A DNA stretch of 64,000 nt from Thermus brockianus (GTDB taxonomy: Bacteria > Deinococcota > Deinococci > Deinococcales > Thermaceae): assembly GCF_001880325.1 (NCBI RefSeq), contig NZ_CP016312.1:1736001-1800000 (forward strand), written 5' to 3'. Positions 40,040-49,704 of this stretch are shown piece after piece. Numbering within the stretch: the stretch's first letter is position 1; the number at the start of each line of letters is the position of its first letter. The notes under the pieces are model-generated. The model was not told the origin of the DNA and did no database searches. It was given only the letters and a program-made list of their open reading frames with translations. Both the position numbers and the translations under genes were made by a program.

Positions 40040-40769
40040 GGCCGAAGCCGGCAAACCAATCCTTTAACCCGGGGTAAAGCGCCAAAAGGAGGCGGTGGCC
40101 CTTCCTGCGGTCCAAGGGGGCCGCCGCCAAAAAGGCTTTGAGGAGCCGGTCGCCCTCTTCCTGGAGGAGTTCTTCCGCCTTAAGGGTGAACTGGGCCTGG
40201 AACCAAAGCGCCCCCGCCAATCCCCCCCGCCTTCTCTCGTAGGCGGAAAGGCTCGTTTTGGGGGGTGTCAGGCGGGCGAGGTAGCGGCACCAGGCGAGGA
40301 GGTTTTCCGCCAGGTGGGGCCAGGCCTCCTTCAGGGCCAGGAGGAAGAGGTAGTTGGCGAAGAACTCGTCCAGCCACCGGGCCCCGGTGCGAAGCCGCCA
40401 GGCCACCTGCACGGCATGGGCGTACTCGTGCCCCAGGTTGAGGTCCAAGAAGGCGGGGATCTCCCCGGGCGGGGGGCCCAGGGGCAGGAGGGCTTCCCGC
40501 AGGCGGTGGAGGAGCCTTTCCGGGTAAGTCAAGGGCGCATAGAGGGCGAGCCCCTCTTTCCCCGAGTGCTGGAAGGGAAGGCCGTAGGGGTAGGGAAGCT
40601 GGGCCCGCCAGTCCTTTTCCGAGAGAACATAGAGGGCCACCTGGGGCAGGGGGGCGTAACGGGCGTAGCGTTCGCCGAGGGCGAGGAGGTAGTCCCTTAG
40701 GGCCTTGGCCCGAAGCACCCCCCCTTCCGAGGCGAAGGTGGGGAGGTGGGGGTGGGGAAGGGCCCGCAT
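39993..40769 (-). CDS. Putative gluzincin-like metallopeptidase (HEYAH)
   Basis: 258 residues. LGHEYAHAVQ gives His114-Glu-x-x-His118, and WLDEFFANYL 17 residues on gives Glu135 as a likely third zinc ligand, a gluzincin spacing. No signal peptide or membrane helix; no named family recognised. Its stop overlaps the esterase gene end, and its start shares the base at 40769 with the recG stop, so it may be transcribed with recG. Confidence 0.7.
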   Translation of the reverse strand: MRALPHPHLPTFASEGGVLRAKALRDYLLALGERYARYAPLPQVALYVLSEKDWRAQLPYPYGLPFQHSGKEGLALYAPLTYPERLLHRLREALLPLGPPPGEIPAFLDLNLGHEYAHAVQVAWRLRTGARWLDEFFANYLFLLALKEAWPHLAENLLAWCRYLARLTPPKTSLSAYERRRGGLAGALWFQAQFTLKAEELLQEEGDRLLKAFLAAAPLDRRKGHRLLLALYPGLKDWFAGFGLKAAPEAAPSPPPNP

Positions 40770-43078
40770 CAGATCACTTCCCGAAAGCCAATGCGTTCCG
40801 CCTGGGCCCGTAGCTCCGCCTTCAGGGCCTGGTGCTCGGGCCGGGAGAGGTCTGGGTCGGCCTCGAGGATCCGCTTGGCGAGGGCCCGGGCCCTTTCAAT
40901 GATGCCGGTGTCCTCCGCCAAGTCCCCAAGCCTTAGCTCAGGGTAGCCCGACTGCCGCGTTCCCCGCAGCTCCCCGGGGCCCCTGAGCTTCAGGTCCATC
41001 TCGGCGATGTAGAAGCCGTCCGTGGACTCCTCCAGCACCTTAAGGCGCTTTAGGGTCTTCCCGCTCGCTTCCCCGGCGATGAAGAGGGCGTAGCCCTCCA
41101 GGCCCCCCCTTCCCACCCGGCCCCTAAGCTGGTGGAGTTGGGCCAGGCCGAAGCGCTCGGCGTTCTCCACGATGATGAGGGTAGCCTTCGGGATGTCCAC
41201 CCCCACCTCAATCACCGTGGTGGAAACCAGAAGGTCAAAGCTTCCCTGGCGGAAGGCCTCCATCACCGCCTCCTTCTCCCGGGCGGGCAGTTTGCCGTGG
41301 AGGAGCGCCATGCGCACCTCGGGAAGGAGGGCCTTGAGCTCCTCGTAGAGGCTTTTCGCCGCCTTTAGGTCCAGCTCTTCGTTCTCCTCAATGGCCGGGG
41401 CCACCACGAAGACCTGGTGGCCCTTTTTCACCTCCTCCCGGGCGAAGGCGTAGGCCTGGAGGCGGAGGCGGTGGGGGAGGACCTTGGTCTTTACGGGGGT
41501 ACGGCCCGGGGGCATCTCGTCCAGGACGCTCACCTCCAGGTCCCCGTAAAGGGTGAGGGCCAGGGAGCGGGGGATGGGGGTAGCGGACATGACCAGGACA
41601 TCCGGGGGAACCTGGGCCATCTTGAGGAGGGCCCGCCGCTGGAGGACGCCGAAGCGGTGTTCCTCGTCCACCACGGCGAGGCCCAGGTCCCGGAAGGCCA
41701 CCCCCTCCTGGATGAGGGCGTGGGTGCCCACGGCCACCTGGGCCTCCCCCGCCGCCAGGCGCCCGATGGCCGCCTCCTTCTCCTTGGGGCTCATGGAGCC
41801 CAAAAGGAGCTCCACCCGCACCCCCAGGGGGAAGAGGTAGCGGGTGAGGTTTTGAAAGTGCTGCCGGGCCAGGATCTCGGTGGGGGCCATGAGGGCCCCT
41901 TGGGCCCCGTTTTGCGCCGCCAAAAAGAGGGCGAAGGCCGCCACCACCGTCTTCCCCGAGCCCACATCCCCCTGGAGGAGGCGGGCCATCTGCCTGGGGC
42001 TTTGCATGTCCTTAGCGATCTCCTCCATGACCCGCGCCTGGGCCCGGGTAAGGGGGAAGGGGAGGGCCTTCTTGAAGGTTTCCACCCAGGCCTCCTCCAC
42101 CCGGAAGCTCCGGCCCAGGACCAACCCCCCGGCGTCCAAAAGGGCCTTCAGTTCCAAAAGCAGGTACTCGTCAAACTTGAGCCGCAACAGGGCCCGCTTG
42201 AGGGCCTCCTCGTCCTCGGGGAAGTGGATGTGGGTTAGGGCCTCGCTGTAATCCGCAAGCCCCTCCGCCTCCCGGTAGGGCCCCAAGGGGTCTTGGAGGG
42301 GCAGGGCAAGTTCCAGGGCCCGGTGGACCGTGCGCCGGAGGAAGGCCTGGCTGATCCCTTCCTTGGCGGGGTAGATGGGGACGATGCGCCCGGTGGAGAG
42401 GGATTCGGTGCCCTCGTCCTCAAAGTGCTCCACGAAGAGCTGCACACCCCCCCGCCGCTGCACCCGGCCCGTGACGATGAGGGTGGCGCCCTCCTCCACC
42501 TGGGAAAGGACCCAAGGCTGGTTGAACCAGACCAGGGTAAGCCGCCATCCCCAGGCGTCCTGGGCCTTGACCTGCACCACCTGCATGCCCTTCTTGGGGG
42601 TTTTGATGAGCTCTTTGCTCAGCACCTTCACCTGCAGGGTGGCCTTCTTGCCGTCCTCCAAAAAGCGCACCCCGGGCAGGGTGCGGCGGTCCTCGTAGCG
42701 GCGGGGGTAGTACTGGAGCACGTCCCGCACCGTGTGGAGGCCGAGCTCGGAGAGCTTCTTGCGGCTTTGCGGGGGGGCGAGGTGGTGGGCGGGGTCCTCG
42801 AGGGCCAGGCGGGGAGGGGGAGGGCTTTGGGGCTTTTCCGGGGGTAGCCCGTCCTGGAGGAGGCGGATGGCGGCCTCCAAGACCCCCTTCCGCGCCTCCG
42901 GGGTCTTGGCCCCATAGCCCTGAAAAAGCCGCCGGACCTCGGGGAAGGGCCGGGCCAGGTTCTCCACCAGGCTTTCCAGTCCTCCCACCACCACCCGGTC
43001 CCTTGCCCCGTCCTTAAGCTCGCGAAGAAGGGGCCTTAGAAGCCGCTCCTTAAGTTCCCCTTCCCTCACGCTCCCCAT
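40769..43078 (-). CDS. recG: ATP-dependent DNA helicase RecG
   Basis: 769 residues from ATG 43078. RecG remodels stalled forks and branched DNA. N-terminal wedge domain (DVLQYYPRRYEDRR, about 130-270) then helicase motifs: GDVGSGKTVVAAFAL (Walker A), VVDEEHRFGVLQR (DEEH), SATPIPRSLALTLYGDL and QLRGRVGRG. A helical stretch of about 100 residues precedes the wedge. Divergent from the M16 gene with only 15 nt between starts. Confidence 0.94.
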   Translation of the reverse strand: MGSVREGELKERLLRPLLRELKDGARDRVVVGGLESLVENLARPFPEVRRLFQGYGAKTPEARKGVLEAAIRLLQDGLPPEKPQSPPPPRLALEDPAHHLAPPQSRKKLSELGLHTVRDVLQYYPRRYEDRRTLPGVRFLEDGKKATLQVKVLSKELIKTPKKGMQVVQVKAQDAWGWRLTLVWFNQPWVLSQVEEGATLIVTGRVQRRGGVQLFVEHFEDEGTESLSTGRIVPIYPAKEGISQAFLRRTVHRALELALPLQDPLGPYREAEGLADYSEALTHIHFPEDEEALKRALLRLKFDEYLLLELKALLDAGGLVLGRSFRVEEAWVETFKKALPFPLTRAQARVMEEIAKDMQSPRQMARLLQGDVGSGKTVVAAFALFLAAQNGAQGALMAPTEILARQHFQNLTRYLFPLGVRVELLLGSMSPKEKEAAIGRLAAGEAQVAVGTHALIQEGVAFRDLGLAVVDEEHRFGVLQRRALLKMAQVPPDVLVMSATPIPRSLALTLYGDLEVSVLDEMPPGRTPVKTKVLPHRLRLQAYAFAREEVKKGHQVFVVAPAIEENEELDLKAAKSLYEELKALLPEVRMALLHGKLPAREKEAVMEAFRQGSFDLLVSTTVIEVGVDIPKATLIIVENAERFGLAQLHQLRGRVGRGGLEGYALFIAGEASGKTLKRLKVLEESTDGFYIAEMDLKLRGPGELRGTRQSGYPELRLGDLAEDTGIIERARALAKRILEADPDLSRPEHQALKAELRAQAERIGFREVI

Positions 43079-43080
43079 GA

Positions 43081-43086
43081 TACCCT
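43081..43086 (+). promoter_or_regulatory. -10 box of leaderless M16 gene mRNA
   Basis: TACCCT, 7 nt before GTG 43094; the same bases lie just upstream of recG on the other strand. Confidence 0.4.
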
Positions 43087-43093
43087 TAGGCCT

Positions 43094-44308
43094 GTGAGCC
43101 GCGTGGAGCGACTGCCCAATGGCCTTCTCCTGGCCCTGGAGGAAAGGGACTACCCGGGGGTGGCCTTCCAACTTTTGGTCCCCGCCGGGGCGGTGAACGA
43201 GCCCGAGGAGCTCCTGGGGGCGAGCACCCTCCTGGAGGGGTGGCTTTGGAAAGGGGCGGGGGAGCTGGACGCCCGGGCCCTGGCGGAGGCGTTGGATGCT
43301 CTGGGGGTGCGGCGGAGTAGCGGGGCGGGGCTAGAGTACACCGCCTTCTCCGCCGCCTTCCTGCCCGAGGTGCTGGAGGAGGTTTTCCGCCTTTATGCCC
43401 TCCTCCTCACCCGTCCCCGTTTTCCCGAGGAAGGGTTTGAGGCGGTGCGGAGCGTGGCCCTTCAGTCCCTCCTTTCCCAAGAGGACCAACCGGCGCGGAA
43501 GCTTTTTTCCGAGCTCCGCCGCCACATCTTCCTCTCCCCCCACGGGCGCGACCCCTTGGGGGAGGAGGAAAGCCTGAAAGGAGCAAGCCCCGAGGCGGTG
43601 CGGGAGGACTTCCGTCGGCGCTACACCCCCAAGGGGGCCATCCTGGCGGTGGCGGGGGGGGTTTCCTGGGAGAGGCTTTTGGTTGCCCTAGAGCCCCTCT
43701 TGGCCTGGGAGGGAGAGGAGGCTTTTTACCCCAAGCCCCGGCTTTCCGAGCCCCATCGCTTTGCCCTGGAGAGGCCCACGGCCCAGGTGCAGATCGGCCT
43801 GGCCTACCCCGATGTGGGACCGGAGGACCCCAACTTTTATGCGGCCAGGCTCGCCCTGGAGGTCCTCTCGGGCGGCATGTCTAGCCGCCTCTTTACCGAG
43901 GTGCGGGAGAAGCGGGGCCTGGTCTATGCCGTCTCCGCCTTCCCTGCCGGGGTGAAGGGCCAGGGCCTCCTCATGGCCTATGCCGGGACCACCAAGGAAA
44001 GGGCAGGGGAGACCCTGGCGGTGATGCTAAGGGAGATGGAACGCCTACGGGAAGGCGTGGAGGACGAGGAGCTTGCCCGGGCCAAGGTGGGTCTGAAGAC
44101 CGCCTTGGTCCTGGCGGACGAGTCCATTCGGAGCCGGGCCGCCTCCATGGCCCGGGACCTTTTCTACCTGGGGCGGGTGCGCCCCCTGGCGGAGATTGAG
44201 GCGGCCATCGCCGGGACGGGCCTCGAGGCGGTGAACCGCTTCCTGCGGGAGCACCCCTACCGGAACCCTTGGGTGGGGCTTTTGGGGGAGGTGAGCCATG
44301 TTTCGTGA
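43094..44308 (+). CDS. M16 peptidase-like subunit without the zinc motif
   Basis: 404 residues from GTG 43094. Same fold as the next gene, but the HxxEH motif position reads TLLEG (GASTLLEGWLWKG), so no zinc can bind. The C-terminal half keeps the glycine-rich and Arg/Tyr segment GGMSSRLFTEVREKRGLVY used for substrate binding. Such inactive subunits pair with an active M16B partner, as structures of the T. thermophilus proteins indicate. Overlaps its partner by 11 nt. Confidence 0.87.
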   Translation: MSRVERLPNGLLLALEERDYPGVAFQLLVPAGAVNEPEELLGASTLLEGWLWKGAGELDARALAEALDALGVRRSSGAGLEYTAFSAAFLPEVLEEVFRLYALLLTRPRFPEEGFEAVRSVALQSLLSQEDQPARKLFSELRRHIFLSPHGRDPLGEEESLKGASPEAVREDFRRRYTPKGAILAVAGGVSWERLLVALEPLLAWEGEEAFYPKPRLSEPHRFALERPTAQVQIGLAYPDVGPEDPNFYAARLALEVLSGGMSSRLFTEVREKRGLVYAVSAFPAGVKGQGLLMAYAGTTKERAGETLAVMLREMERLREGVEDEELARAKVGLKTALVLADESIRSRAASMARDLFYLGRVRPLAEIEAAIAGTGLEAVNRFLREHPYRNPWVGLLGEVSHVS

Positions 44309-45518
44309 GGCGGAGCTAAAAAACGGGCTTAAGGTCATCGCCGAGGTCCTGCCCGAAGCCCGCAGCGTGGCCTTGGGCTACTTCGTGAAGACGGGGGCCC
44401 GGGACGAGCGGGCGGAGGAAAGCGGGGTCAGCCACTTCCTGGAACACATGGTCTTCAAGGGGCCTGAGGGGATGGACGCCCTTTCCGTGAACCTGGCCTT
44501 TGACCGCCTGGGGGCCCAGTACAACGCCTTCACTTCCGAGGAGGCCACGGTCTACTACGGGGCGGTGTTGCCGGAGTTCGCCTTTGAGCTTCTCACCCTC
44601 TTCTCCAGGCTCCTGCGGCCCGCCCTGCGCCAGGAGGACTTTGACACGGAGAAAAAGGTCATCCTGGAGGAGATCGCCCGCTACCAGGACCGCCCCGGCT
44701 TCATGGCCTACGATTGGGCCCGGGCCCGCTTTTTCCAAGGCCACCCCTTGGGGAATAGCGTCTTGGGCACGGTGGAGAGCATCACCGCCCTCACCCGGGA
44801 CCAGATGGCCGCCTACCACGCCAGGCGCTACCTCCCCAAGAACATGGTCCTGGCCGCCACGGGCAAGGTGGACTTCGGAAGGCTTCTGGCGGAGGCGGAG
44901 GCCCTCACGGCGGACTGGCCCCAGGGGGAGGCGGAAAGGAGCTACCCGCCCTTAAGGCCCGCCTTTGGCGTGGAGGAGCGCCCCTACGAGAAGGCGCGGG
45001 CGCTTTACCTGGTGGGGCTTTTCCCCGGGGTGGCCTACCAGGAGGAGAAGCGCTTCCCCGCCCAGGTCCTCGCCCATCTCTTGGGGGAGGAGGGCTCGGG
45101 GAGGCTTCACTTCGCCCTGGTGGACCGGGGCCTGGCGGAGGTGGCCTCCTTCGGCCACGAGGAAGGGGATAGGGCGGGTTTCTTCCACGCTTACGTGCAG
45201 GCGGACCCCGGGAACAAGGAGGGCGTTCTCGCCGCCCTTCAAGAGGAGCTTTCCCGCCTGCGGCGGGAGGGGGTGGGGGAGGAGGAGGTGGAGAGGGCCA
45301 AAACCCCCTTGGCCACCGCCTTGGTCTTCGCCGGGGAAACCCCCATGGGCCGGCTTTTCCACCTGGGGATGGAGTACCTCTACACGGGCCGCTACCTCTC
45401 CTTAGGAGCGCTCAAGGAGCGGATTGGCCGGGTATCTGCCCAAGAGGTGAACGCCCTCTTGGAGGAGGGGCTCTTGGACCAAGGCCTCTACTATTTGGTC
45501 TTACCCCATGGAGCTTAG
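44298..45518 (+). CDS. M16 family zinc peptidase, active subunit
   Basis: 406 residues. HFLEH at 46-50 is the inverted zinc motif HxxEH with the distal Glu expected about 76 residues later. Processing-peptidase-like enzyme that cleaves peptides in a heterodimer with the preceding gene product. The C-terminus overlaps the EamA transporter start by 11 nt, so the three form an operon. Confidence 0.92.
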   Translation: MFREAELKNGLKVIAEVLPEARSVALGYFVKTGARDERAEESGVSHFLEHMVFKGPEGMDALSVNLAFDRLGAQYNAFTSEEATVYYGAVLPEFAFELLTLFSRLLRPALRQEDFDTEKKVILEEIARYQDRPGFMAYDWARARFFQGHPLGNSVLGTVESITALTRDQMAAYHARRYLPKNMVLAATGKVDFGRLLAEAEALTADWPQGEAERSYPPLRPAFGVEERPYEKARALYLVGLFPGVAYQEEKRFPAQVLAHLLGEEGSGRLHFALVDRGLAEVASFGHEEGDRAGFFHAYVQADPGNKEGVLAALQEELSRLRREGVGEEEVERAKTPLATALVFAGETPMGRLFHLGMEYLYTGRYLSLGALKERIGRVSAQEVNALLEEGLLDQGLYYLVLPHGA

Positions 45519-46368
45519 GGCCTTAGGGGCGGCGCTTCTCACCATCCTCTTTTGGGCGAGCGCCTTCGCCGGCATCCGGGCGGGGCTTCAGGGCCTGGCC
45601 CCGGGGCATCTCGTCCTCCTCCGATTTCTCGTGGCGGGGAGCGTGCTCCTCGTGTACGCCCGCCTCCGGGGCCTCCGCCCGCCCAGGTGGGAGGACCTGC
45701 CCCGGCTTTCCCTCTTGGGTTTCTTGGGCATCAGCGTGTACCACACCGCCCTGGTCTACGGGGAACTCACGGTGAGCGCCGGGGCGGCAAGCCTGCTCAT
45801 CGCCACCGGACCGGTCTTCACCGCCATCCTTTCCTACTTCTTCCTGGGGGAGAGGCTTAGGCCCATGGGGGTCTTGGGCCTGGGCCTAGCCCTTTTGGGT
45901 TCGGGCCTCATCGCCTTGGGGGAAGGGGGCGGGGTGGCCTTTAGCCCGGGGGCTTTCCTCATCCTGCTTTCCGCCCTTTCCACCTCCTTCTACTTCGTGT
46001 GGCAAAAGCCCCTCTTCGCCCGTTACCGAAGCGAGGAGGTGACGGTCTACACCCTGGTCCTGGGCACCTTGCCCCTTTTGGCCTTCCTCCCTGGGCTAGG
46101 CGAGGCGCTACGGGAAGCGCCTAGGCCAGCCCTTTGGGCCGCCTTGTACCTGGGGGTGTTTCCCGGGGCTTTGGCCTACCTCACCTGGACCTACGCCCTT
46201 TCCCGTACGCCCGCCTCGAGGCTCTCCTCCTTCCTCTACCTCTCCCCCCTCCTGGCCCTCCTCATCGCCTACCTGTGGCTTGGCGAGGTGCCTTCCCCCC
46301 TCTCCCTGTTGGGCGGGGGGCTCGCCCTTTTGGGCGTCCTCTTGGTGAACCTGCGGGGCGTAAAATAG
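45508..46368 (+). CDS. EamA/DMT family transporter
   Basis: 286 residues with ten hydrophobic helices in two EamA repeats ([25 protein letters not shown] and the second half around [19 protein letters not shown]). Drug/metabolite transporter superfamily, exporting amino acids or other small metabolites; substrate unknown. Overlaps the M16 gene by 11 nt. Confidence 0.88.
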   Translation: MELRALGAALLTILFWASAFAGIRAGLQGLAPGHLVLLRFLVAGSVLLVYARLRGLRPPRWEDLPRLSLLGFLGISVYHTALVYGELTVSAGAASLLIATGPVFTAILSYFFLGERLRPMGVLGLGLALLGSGLIALGEGGGVAFSPGAFLILLSALSTSFYFVWQKPLFARYRSEEVTVYTLVLGTLPLLAFLPGLGEALREAPRPALWAALYLGVFPGALAYLTWTYALSRTPASRLSSFLYLSPLLALLIAYLWLGEVPSPLSLLGGGLALLGVLLVNLRGVK

Positions 46369-46383
46369 CCCCCGAGGTGGCCT

Positions 46384-47256
46384 ATGGAGGTGAAGACCAT
46401 CGGCGTGGTGGGGGCGGGCCAGATGGGAAGCGGCATCGCCCAGGTGGCGGCCCAGGCGGGGTACGAGGTGGTGCTGGTGGACGTGGCGGAAAGCTTCTTG
46501 GAACGAGGCCTAACCGCCATCCGCCGCTCCTTGGGAAAATTTTTGGAAAAGGGGCGCATAAGCCAGGAGGCTTACGAGGAGACCCTCGGCCGTATCCGCA
46601 CAAGCCTTTCCCTAGAGGCCCTAAAGGAGGCCGACCTCATCGTGGAGGCCATCGTGGAGGACGAGGGGGAGAAGCGGCGGCTTTTTGAAAAGCTTTCCAC
46701 CCTGGCCAAGCCCGAGGCCATCCTGGCCAGCAACACCAGCTCCATCCCCATCACCGCTTTGGCCCGCTACTCTGGGCGGCCCGAGCGCTTCATCGGCATG
46801 CACTTCTTCAACCCCGTGCCCCTCATGGGCCTCGTGGAGGTGATCCGGGGGGAGCTCACCGCCCCGGAAACCCGGGACGTGGTGGTGGCGGTGGCGAAGC
46901 TCATGGGGAAGACCCCTTTGGAGGTCCAGGACTACCCGGGCTTCATCTCCAACCGCCTTCTCATGCCCATGATCAACGAGGCCATAGAGGCCCTCAGGGA
47001 AGGGGTGGCCAGCAAGGAGGCCATTGACGGGATCATGCGCCTTGGGATGAACCACCCCATGGGGCCCCTGGAGCTTGCCGATTTCATCGGCCTGGACACC
47101 TGCCTGGCCATCATGGAGGTGCTCCATAAGGGCTTCGGGGACGACAAATACCGTCCTTCGCCTCTCCTTCGCCGCATGGTGCAGGCGGGGCTTTTGGGGC
47201 GCAAGGTGGGCCGGGGCTTTTACAACTACGACGAGAAGGGCAACAAGGTGGGGTAG
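46384..47256 (+). CDS. hbd: 3-hydroxybutyryl-CoA dehydrogenase
   Basis: 290 residues. [21 protein letters not shown] is the NAD-binding motif; [12 protein letters not shown] and [17 protein letters not shown] hold the catalytic His-Glu and substrate contacts. Reversibly oxidises 3-hydroxyacyl-CoA in fatty-acid or butyrate-type pathways. Stands 15 nt after the EamA gene; a GAGGTGG ribosome site precedes it. Confidence 0.92.
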   Translation: MEVKTIGVVGAGQMGSGIAQVAAQAGYEVVLVDVAESFLERGLTAIRRSLGKFLEKGRISQEAYEETLGRIRTSLSLEALKEADLIVEAIVEDEGEKRRLFEKLSTLAKPEAILASNTSSIPITALARYSGRPERFIGMHFFNPVPLMGLVEVIRGELTAPETRDVVVAVAKLMGKTPLEVQDYPGFISNRLLMPMINEAIEALREGVASKEAIDGIMRLGMNHPMGPLELADFIGLDTCLAIMEVLHKGFGDDKYRPSPLLRRMVQAGLLGRKVGRGFYNYDEKGNKVG

Positions 47257-47286
47257 AGGGGTCTGGAAGCTTTTCCATCCCGGGGG

Positions 47287-47292
47287 TAGACT
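47287..47292 (+). promoter_or_regulatory. -10 box of leaderless malQ mRNA
   Basis: TAGACT, 6 nt (GGGGGC) before ATG 47299. Confidence 0.55.
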
Positions 47293-47298
47293 GGGGGC

Positions 47299-48801
47299 AT
47301 GGACCTACCCCGCGCTTACGGTCTGCTCCTCCACCCCACGAGCCTTCCGGGCCCTTGGGGTGTGGGGGTGCTGGGGGAGGAAGCCCGGGGCTTTCTCCGC
47401 TTCCTGAAGGAAGCGGGAGCCCGTTACTGGCAGGTTCTACCCCTGGGCCCCACGGGCTATGGCGACTCCCCCTACCAGTCCTTTAGCGCCTTCGCCGGGA
47501 ACCCTTACCTGATAGACCTAAGGCCCCTGGTGGACCGGGGCTTCGTTCGGCTGGAAGACCCCGGGTTCCCGGAGGGCAGGGTGGACTACGGGCTCCTTTA
47601 TGCCTGGAAGTGGCCCGCCCTGCGGGCAGCTTTCCAAGGCTTCCGCCAAAAGGCTTCTCCTGAGGAGAAGGAGGACTTCGCCCGCTTCCAGGAGGAGGAG
47701 GCCTGGTGGCTTCGGGACTATGCCCTTTTCATGACCCTGAAGTCCCACCACGGCGGTCTTCCCTGGAACGCCTGGCCCTTGGCCCTGAGGACGCGGGAGG
47801 AGAGGGCGCTAAAAGAGGCGGAGGCTTCCTTGGCGGAGGAAATCGCTTTCCACGCCTTTACCCAGTGGCTCTTTTTCCGCCAGTGGGGCGCCCTCAAGGA
47901 GGAGGCCGAGGCCTTGGGCATCGCCTTCATCGGGGACATGCCCATCTTCGTGGCCGAGGACTCCGCCGAGGTCTGGGCCCACCCCGAGTGGTTCCACCTG
48001 GACGAGGAGGGGAGGCCCACGGTGGTGGCGGGGGTGCCCCCGGATTACTTCTCGGAAACCGGGCAACGCTGGGGCAACCCCCTTTACCGCTGGGAGGTTT
48101 TGGAGGAGGAGGGCTTCTCCTTTTGGATCGCCCGCTTGCGGAAGGCATTGGAACTCTTCCACTTGGTACGCATTGACCACTTCCGGGGTTTTGAGGCCTA
48201 CTGGGAAATCCCCGCCTCTTGCCCCACGGCGGTGGAGGGGCGCTGGGTCAAGGCCCCGGGGGAAAAGCTTTTCGCCCGCATCCAGGAGGCCTTCGGCCGG
48301 ATTCCCATCCTGGCGGAGGACCTAGGGGTCATCACCCCCGAGGTGGAGGCCTTGCGGGACCGCTTCGGTCTGCCCGGGATGAAGGTCCTGCAGTTCGCCT
48401 TTGACAACGGGATGGAAAACCCCTTCCTCCCCCACAATTACCCCGAGCACGGGCGGGTGGTGGTCTACACCGGCACCCACGACAACGACACCACCCTGGG
48501 CTGGTACCGCACCGCCACGCCCCACGAGCGGGATTTCCTGAAGCGGTATCTGGCGGACTGGGGGATCACCTTTAGGGAGGAAGCCGAGGTGCCCTGGGCC
48601 CTCATGCGCCTGGGGATGGCGTCCCGGGCCCGGCTTGCCGTCTACCCGGTCCAGGACGTGCTGGCCCTGGGCTCGGAAGCGCGGATGAACTACCCGGGAA
48701 GGCCCAGCGGCAACTGGGCCTGGCGGCTTCGGCCGGGGGAGTTAAAGGAGGAACACGGGGAAAGGCTTCTCTCCCTGGCGGAGGCCACGGGCCGAACGTA
48801 A
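47299..48801 (+). CDS. malQ: 4-alpha-glucanotransferase (amylomaltase)
   Basis: 500 residues, the size of the Thermus amylomaltases of family GH77. YGLLLHPTSLPGPWGVGVLG and GPTGYGDSPYQSFSAFAGNPYLIDL are the family start; VRIDHFRGFEAYWEIP contains the nucleophile Asp, AEDLGVITPEVEALR the acid/base Glu, and YTGTHDNDTTLGW the third carboxylate. Moves maltooligosaccharide units between glucans. Leaderless promoter; terminated at 48803-48823. Confidence 0.95.
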   Translation: MDLPRAYGLLLHPTSLPGPWGVGVLGEEARGFLRFLKEAGARYWQVLPLGPTGYGDSPYQSFSAFAGNPYLIDLRPLVDRGFVRLEDPGFPEGRVDYGLLYAWKWPALRAAFQGFRQKASPEEKEDFARFQEEEAWWLRDYALFMTLKSHHGGLPWNAWPLALRTREERALKEAEASLAEEIAFHAFTQWLFFRQWGALKEEAEALGIAFIGDMPIFVAEDSAEVWAHPEWFHLDEEGRPTVVAGVPPDYFSETGQRWGNPLYRWEVLEEEGFSFWIARLRKALELFHLVRIDHFRGFEAYWEIPASCPTAVEGRWVKAPGEKLFARIQEAFGRIPILAEDLGVITPEVEALRDRFGLPGMKVLQFAFDNGMENPFLPHNYPEHGRVVVYTGTHDNDTTLGWYRTATPHERDFLKRYLADWGITFREEAEVPWALMRLGMASRARLAVYPVQDVLALGSEARMNYPGRPSGNWAWRLRPGELKEEHGERLLSLAEATGRT

Positions 48802-48802
48802 A

Positions 48803-48823
48803 GGGGGCCCCACCGGGGCCCCC
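48803..48823. terminator. Hairpin between malQ and sucD
   Basis: GGGGGCCCC-ACC-GGGGCCCCC between converging genes. No T run, but the stem is strong on both strands. Confidence 0.6.
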
Positions 48824-48838
48824 CGGGGCTTAGGCTCC

Positions 48839-49704
48839 TTAACCTAGGGCCTTTTTCACCAGCTCCACGATCTCGTCAATGGTGTCCGCCACGGGGATGC
48901 CCGCCTCGGCGAAGGCCTTGAGCTTGGACTCGGGGGTGCCCACGTTCCCCATGATGATGGCCCCGGCGTGGCCCATGCGCTTCCCCTTGGGGGCGGAGCG
49001 GCCGCCGATGAAGCCCACCACGGGCTTTTTCATGTTTTCCTTCACCCAGGCCGCCGCCTCCTCCTCGTCCGAGCCCCCGATCTCCCCGATGAGGACCACG
49101 GCCTCGGTCTCGGGGTCCTCGTTGAAGAGGGGGAGGAGGTCCTTGAAGGTGGTGCCGATCACCGGGTCCCCACCGATCCCCACGGTGGTGGTGGCGCCGA
49201 TGCCTGCCTGGGACAAGGCGGCCGCCGCCTCGTAGGTGAGGGTGCCCGAGCGGCTGATGAGCCCCACCTTGCCCCGCTTGAACACGTGGCCCGGCATGAT
49301 GCCGATCTTGGTCTCCTCGGCGCTGATGATTCCCGGGCAGTTCCCCCGATGAGGCGGCTACCCAAGGCCTTGATCTCCGCCACCGCCTTCACCATGTCCA
49401 GGGTGGGGATGCCCTCCGTGATGAGGACGATGAGGGGGATGCCGGCGTGGGCCGCTTCCAAGGCTGCGTCCGCCGCCATGGGGGCGGGCACGAAGATGAT
49501 GGAGGCGTCTATGGCGTGGTGGGCCACCGCCTCCTTCACCGTGTCGTAAACGGGTAGGCCGAAGACCTCGGTCCCCCCTTTCCCCGGGGTGACCCCGGCC
49601 ACGATCTTGGTGCCGTAGTCCAGCATCTGCTTGGTGTGGAACTGCCCCTCCCGGCCGGTGATCCCCTGGACCAGGACCCGGGTTTCGCGGTTCACCAGGA
49701 TCAC
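48839..49704 (-). CDS. sucD: Succinyl-CoA synthetase alpha subunit (one single-base frameshift)
   Basis: 288 residues after repair, starting at GTG 49704. [20 protein letters not shown] is the CoA-binding start; [11 protein letters not shown] carries the phosphorylated His. The frame breaks at a C5 run (49343-49347): one more base joins GSRLIGG to [14 protein letters not shown], which is invariant in SucD. Makes ATP or GTP from succinyl-CoA in the TCA cycle with SucC; GTGA overlap with sucC. Confidence 0.93.
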
